The position numbers were made by a program, and so were the translations under genes. From the NCBI GenBank assembly GCA_938045215.1, contig CALINF010000202.1:1-7375 (forward strand): a DNA stretch of 7,375 bases. The letters run 5' to 3'. Below the pieces are notes generated by a model. That model made no database searches, had not been told where the DNA came from, and saw only the letters and a list, made by a program, of their open reading frames with translations. The first letter of the stretch is position 1; each line of letters opens with the position of its first letter. Shown here one piece after another: positions 6,456 through 7,375 of the stretch. Origin of the DNA: an uncultured Halieaceae bacterium (GTDB lineage: Bacteria; Pseudomonadota; Gammaproteobacteria; Pseudomonadales; Halieaceae).

Positions 6456-7375
6456 TTAGTTCGCGGGATAGAGGTCCAGCGTGTCGCTGGCGCTGCTGTG
6501 GTGATTTGCGTGGTGCTTGCGCAGGCGATTAACTACATCGGTCAGCGTTTGGCCGGACCACTGACTGCCTGATTCACCGTAGAGTGCGGCATCCAGCGCT
6601 CTTAGCTCTCGATCGAACTCGTCGTCCGCAAGTTGGTTTCTGGCCTCTTCAAGAGTGGTGATAGATTGGCCTTCCAGAAACGTGCGTGCCCAGGCAATGA
6701 GCGCGGGGCGCACATGGGCGGCACTATTTGTGTTGCAGGCGGCGATCAGTTTCTTGTAGGCCAGCTTTTCATCGACGCTGTGCCCGGGCTGCAGTTGCTC
6801 CGTTTGTTTTGTGTTGCGTCGCGACAGTAGCAGGTATGCCAACGTTAACAGCCAGCCGACCACGCTGATCGCTGCAATTGTTTGCCACAAGGTATTGTCC
6901 TGCCGCACGATCGCGATGTTGTCTGCCGTAGTCGCAGAGTTGATCGCTGTCGGCGCCTCGATTGGGCTATCAAAACTTGTTGCACCAGGCGTCGCGCTCA
7001 CGTTGATGGTGCGTGCCGGCAATGTGGCGACACGCATCTGCTTGGCCTGGGTGTCCCACCAGGGAATGCGCAACTCAGGCAACTCCCAGCTGCCAGCACC
7101 GGTGGGCACCAGGGCGGCGCTGTCGGAGCGAGTCCCGGACAGGCCGGTAGCAACCTCGACGTCCCCGACGACGGGTTGGTCGGGGTAGTATTTCAGGCCT
7201 TGCGTCGCTGGAAACAGTACTGGCGGCAACTGAGCACCCTGTAGCCCTTCGCCCGTGATAACGATGGTACGGGTGGCTGATTCACCGGCTGCCAGTTGCT
7301 CTGGTGGTGTTGACCAGACTTCTTCGACTGTCAGATTACGAGCAGGTAACCAGTTATCTCCGGTGAATGCGGCAG
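6456..7375 (-). CDS. batD: BatD-type membrane protein, N-terminus beyond the right edge
   Basis: The minus-strand frame is open from the right edge to a TAA at 6456-6458, giving 305 C-terminal residues. It continues through the apparent TTG start at 7229, which is an internal leucine in LPPVLFP. The first readable part (WLPARNLTVEEVW, then GEGLQGAQLPPVLFPATQGLKYYPDQP) is the typical repeat segment of BatD periplasmic beta-sandwich domains, followed by a second such stretch ending LPARTINV. A low-complexity Ser/Thr/Ala linker leads to one membrane helix (IAAISVVGWLLTLAYLLLSRR, about 6822-6887), with arginines after it placing the C-terminus in the cytosol. The cytosolic tail (SVDEKLAYKKLIAAC...FDRELRALDAALYG) matches the conserved BatD end. 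Bat proteins accompany a MoxR ATPase and von Willebrand-domain membrane proteins (BatA/BatB), linked to stress tolerance or envelope functions in some bacteria; the partners would lie upstream, outside the window. This appears to be the last gene of that operon. The full protein probably also has a signal peptide, not visible here. Confidence 0.9.
   Translation of the reverse strand, partial: AAFTGDNWLPARNLTVEEVWSTPPEQLAAGESATRTIVITGEGLQGAQLPPVLFPATQGLKYYPDQPVVGDVEVATGLSGTRSDSAALVPTGAGSWELPELRIPWWDTQAKQMRVATLPARTINVSATPGATSFDSPIEAPTAINSATTADNIAIVRQDNTLWQTIAAISVVGWLLTLAYLLLSRRNTKQTEQLQPGHSVDEKLAYKKLIAACNTNSAAHVRPALIAWARTFLEGQSITTLEEARNQLADDEFDRELRALDAALYGESGSQWSGQTLTDVVNRLRKHHANHHSSASDTLDLYPAN

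Noticed and set aside
7227..7229. TTG as the start codon of the right-edge minus-strand gene
   Set aside because: The same frame stays open to the window edge and encodes a conserved BatD segment upstream (WLPARNLTVEEVW), so this TTG is an internal leucine.

Overview
The window is a compact stretch of gammaproteobacterial chromosome with almost no intergenic DNA and mid-range GC (roughly mid-50s percent by eye). The proteins resemble those of Pseudomonas and of marine Cellvibrionales/Halieaceae-type bacteria. As I recall it (not searched here), the order DUF1853 - NAD kinase - rhomboid protease - DUF1315 (YeaC) - DUF2797 - aminopeptidase N matches a conserved neighbourhood in Pseudomonas, which also has Bat-family genes nearby. 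I see no phage, transposon, CRISPR, tRNA or rRNA signal and no change in base composition that would suggest an island.

Layout: a divergent, left-edge-truncated DUF1853 gene occupies about 1-850 on the minus strand. A short control region (about 811-883) separates it from a plus-strand series: nadK (884-1768), a GlpG-like rhomboid protease that starts on the base after the nadK stop (1769-2620), a 48-nt gap with a TATAAT box, the small DUF1315 gene (2669-2935), a cysteine-rich DUF2797 gene (2946-3779) and pepN (3788-6436). A convergent minus-strand gene follows after only 19 nt: the C-terminal 305 residues of a BatD-type membrane protein (6456-7375), whose N-terminus lies beyond the right edge.

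Functionally this is mostly housekeeping: NADP supply (NadK), intramembrane proteolysis (rhomboid), peptide turnover (PepN) and an envelope complex (BatD). Three genes belong to families of unknown function. Two of these carry nuclease-like signatures that I can read in the sequence: a PD-(D/E)XK-like pattern in DUF1853, and a zinc-ribbon-like block followed by a GIY-YIG/T5orf172-like pattern in DUF2797. The other notable point is that the DUF1853 frame has no ATG, GTG or TTG between its upstream in-frame stop and its conserved N-terminal motif, so it either starts at a rare codon or has a disrupted start. I found no convincing new multi-gene system.
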